Shown here: positions 5,885-7,168 of the stretch, piece by piece
Layout of the letters: each line of letters starts with the position of its first letter
How positions within the stretch are numbered: the stretch's first letter is position 1
From: Candidatus Zixiibacteriota bacterium
GTDB taxonomy: Bacteria > Zixibacteria > MSB-5A5 > RBG-16-43-9
Direction: 5' to 3'
DNA length: 7,168 bases
NCBI GenBank assembly: GCA_029858245.1
Contig: JAOUFL010000121.1
Location: forward strand, 1 to 7,168
Program-made: the position numbers and the translations under genes
The notes under the pieces: model-generated
The model's input: only the letters and a program-made list of their open reading frames with translations
Told to the model about the DNA's origin: nothing
Databases searched by the model: none

Positions 5885-5897
5885 TCTTAAAGAATTT
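5881..5897. promoter_or_regulatory. palindrome directly upstream of P2 (UP element or operator candidate)
   Basis: AAATTCTT (5881-5888) and AAGAATTT (5890-5897) form a perfect palindrome around one A, ending two bases before the P2 -35. Its A/T-run composition and its position about -53 to -37 suit an UP element; the symmetry also suits a dimeric regulator. It overlaps the end of boxA-like site 1. Confidence 0.4.
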
Positions 5898-5899
5898 CC

Positions 5900-5927
5900 T
5901 TGACAAATATCGCAGATAGATTATATT
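5900..5927 (+). promoter_or_regulatory. rRNA operon promoter P2
   Basis: TTGACA (5900-5905) is followed at 16 bp by TATATT (5922-5927), or at 18 bp by TATTAA (5924-5929). The start would fall near 5934, inside the 5' arm of the following hairpin. Tandem P1/P2 promoters are common in bacterial rRNA operons. Confidence 0.7.
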
Positions 5928-5930
5928 AAA

Positions 5931-5971
5931 TGTCTGCCAAAAAAGCGATAATTGTAGGCAGACATTTTTTT
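5931..5971 (+). terminator. terminator-like hairpin in the rRNA leader
   Basis: A perfect 8-bp stem, TGTCTGCC (5931-5938) with GGCAGACA (5957-5964), encloses an 18-nt AT-rich loop and is followed immediately by seven T (5965-5971). The form is that of an intrinsic terminator, yet it lies between P2 and the 16S gene. P1 transcripts could form the full stem; P2 transcripts starting near 5934 would lack the first bases of the 5' arm. It may attenuate P1 or upstream transcription, or be a processing signal. Confidence 0.6.
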
Positions 5972-5984
5972 ACGTTTTAGAGAG

Positions 5985-5998
5985 TGTTCTTTGAAAAT
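5985..5998 (+). promoter_or_regulatory. boxA-like antitermination site 2
   Basis: TGTTCTTTGAAAAT fits the rRNA boxA consensus very well and lies 84 nt before the mature 16S 5' end, where boxA is expected. It would be present in transcripts from both P1 and P2, allowing NusB-S10-dependent antitermination through the untranslated rRNA operon. Confidence 0.75.
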
Positions 5999-6050
5999 CA
6001 AATAGCGTGCATAGACAGAAAAGAGATGGTGCGGGTCTTTAATTTCGAAC

Positions 6051-6073
6051 AACATAATCCTTTTGGATTAGTT
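6051..6073 (+). other. small leader hairpin before 16S
   Basis: TAATCC (6055-6060) pairs with GGATTA (6065-6070) around TTTT, extended by AAC/GTT across a single bulged A. It ends 8 nt before the mature 16S start and may take part in precursor folding or maturation. The long RNase III stem cannot be assessed because the 16S 3' flank is outside the window. Confidence 0.5.
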
Positions 6074-6081
6074 GATAAATT

Positions 6082-7168
<1,087 letters not shown>

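Overview
This window carries the end of a bacterial cell-wall and division (dcw) gene cluster, three tRNA genes, and the upstream control region plus the first two thirds of a 16S rRNA gene. All recognised genes read on the + strand. The coding part has moderate to low GC, the spacers are markedly AT-rich, and the rRNA is GC-richer. The 16S is clearly bacterial, and a MurC/FtsQ/FtsA/FtsZ set indicates a walled, FtsZ-dividing bacterium. I cannot name the phylum from memory. The 16S variants, including a C where the common 790-loop sequence ATTAGATACC has its first A, suggest a lineage outside the best-known model groups, probably a sparsely cultured one; this is inference.

Region 1 (1-4586) holds murC, ftsQ, ftsA and ftsZ in the classical order. 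murC and ftsQ overlap by 4 bp, ftsQ-ftsA are 12 bp apart and ftsA-ftsZ 27 bp apart, so they are almost certainly one operon. MurC makes the UDP-MurNAc-L-Ala precursor; FtsZ forms the cytokinetic ring; FtsA ties it to the membrane; FtsQ links it to the septal wall machinery. There is no murB or ddl gene between murC and ftsQ. A strong stem-loop after ftsZ (4691-4732) probably ends the operon.

Region 2 (4743-5304) holds tRNA-Arg(ACG), tRNA-Phe(GAA) and tRNA-Thr(CGU), none with an encoded CCA. Arg and Phe each have a recognisable upstream promoter. The spacers carry small tandem repeats with periods of 7 and 8 bp, and AT-rich terminator-like hairpins.

Region 3 (5305-5764) contains no convincing gene. 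It holds a GC-rich, hairpin-rich island (about 5435-5623) flanked by an 11-bp direct repeat, which resembles a small non-autonomous or REP-like intergenic element, followed by a very AT-rich stretch.

Region 4 (5765-7168) is the rRNA operon start. It has a perfect-consensus promoter (TTGACA-17-TATAAT), a boxA-like site, a second promoter, an intrinsic-terminator-like hairpin with seven T, a second boxA-like site, a small leader hairpin, and then 16S rRNA running off the window end. This tandem promoter/boxA layout with a terminator-like hairpin inside the leader is the most interesting regulatory feature here. I found no evidence for a new defence, mobile or metabolic system; the genes are housekeeping.
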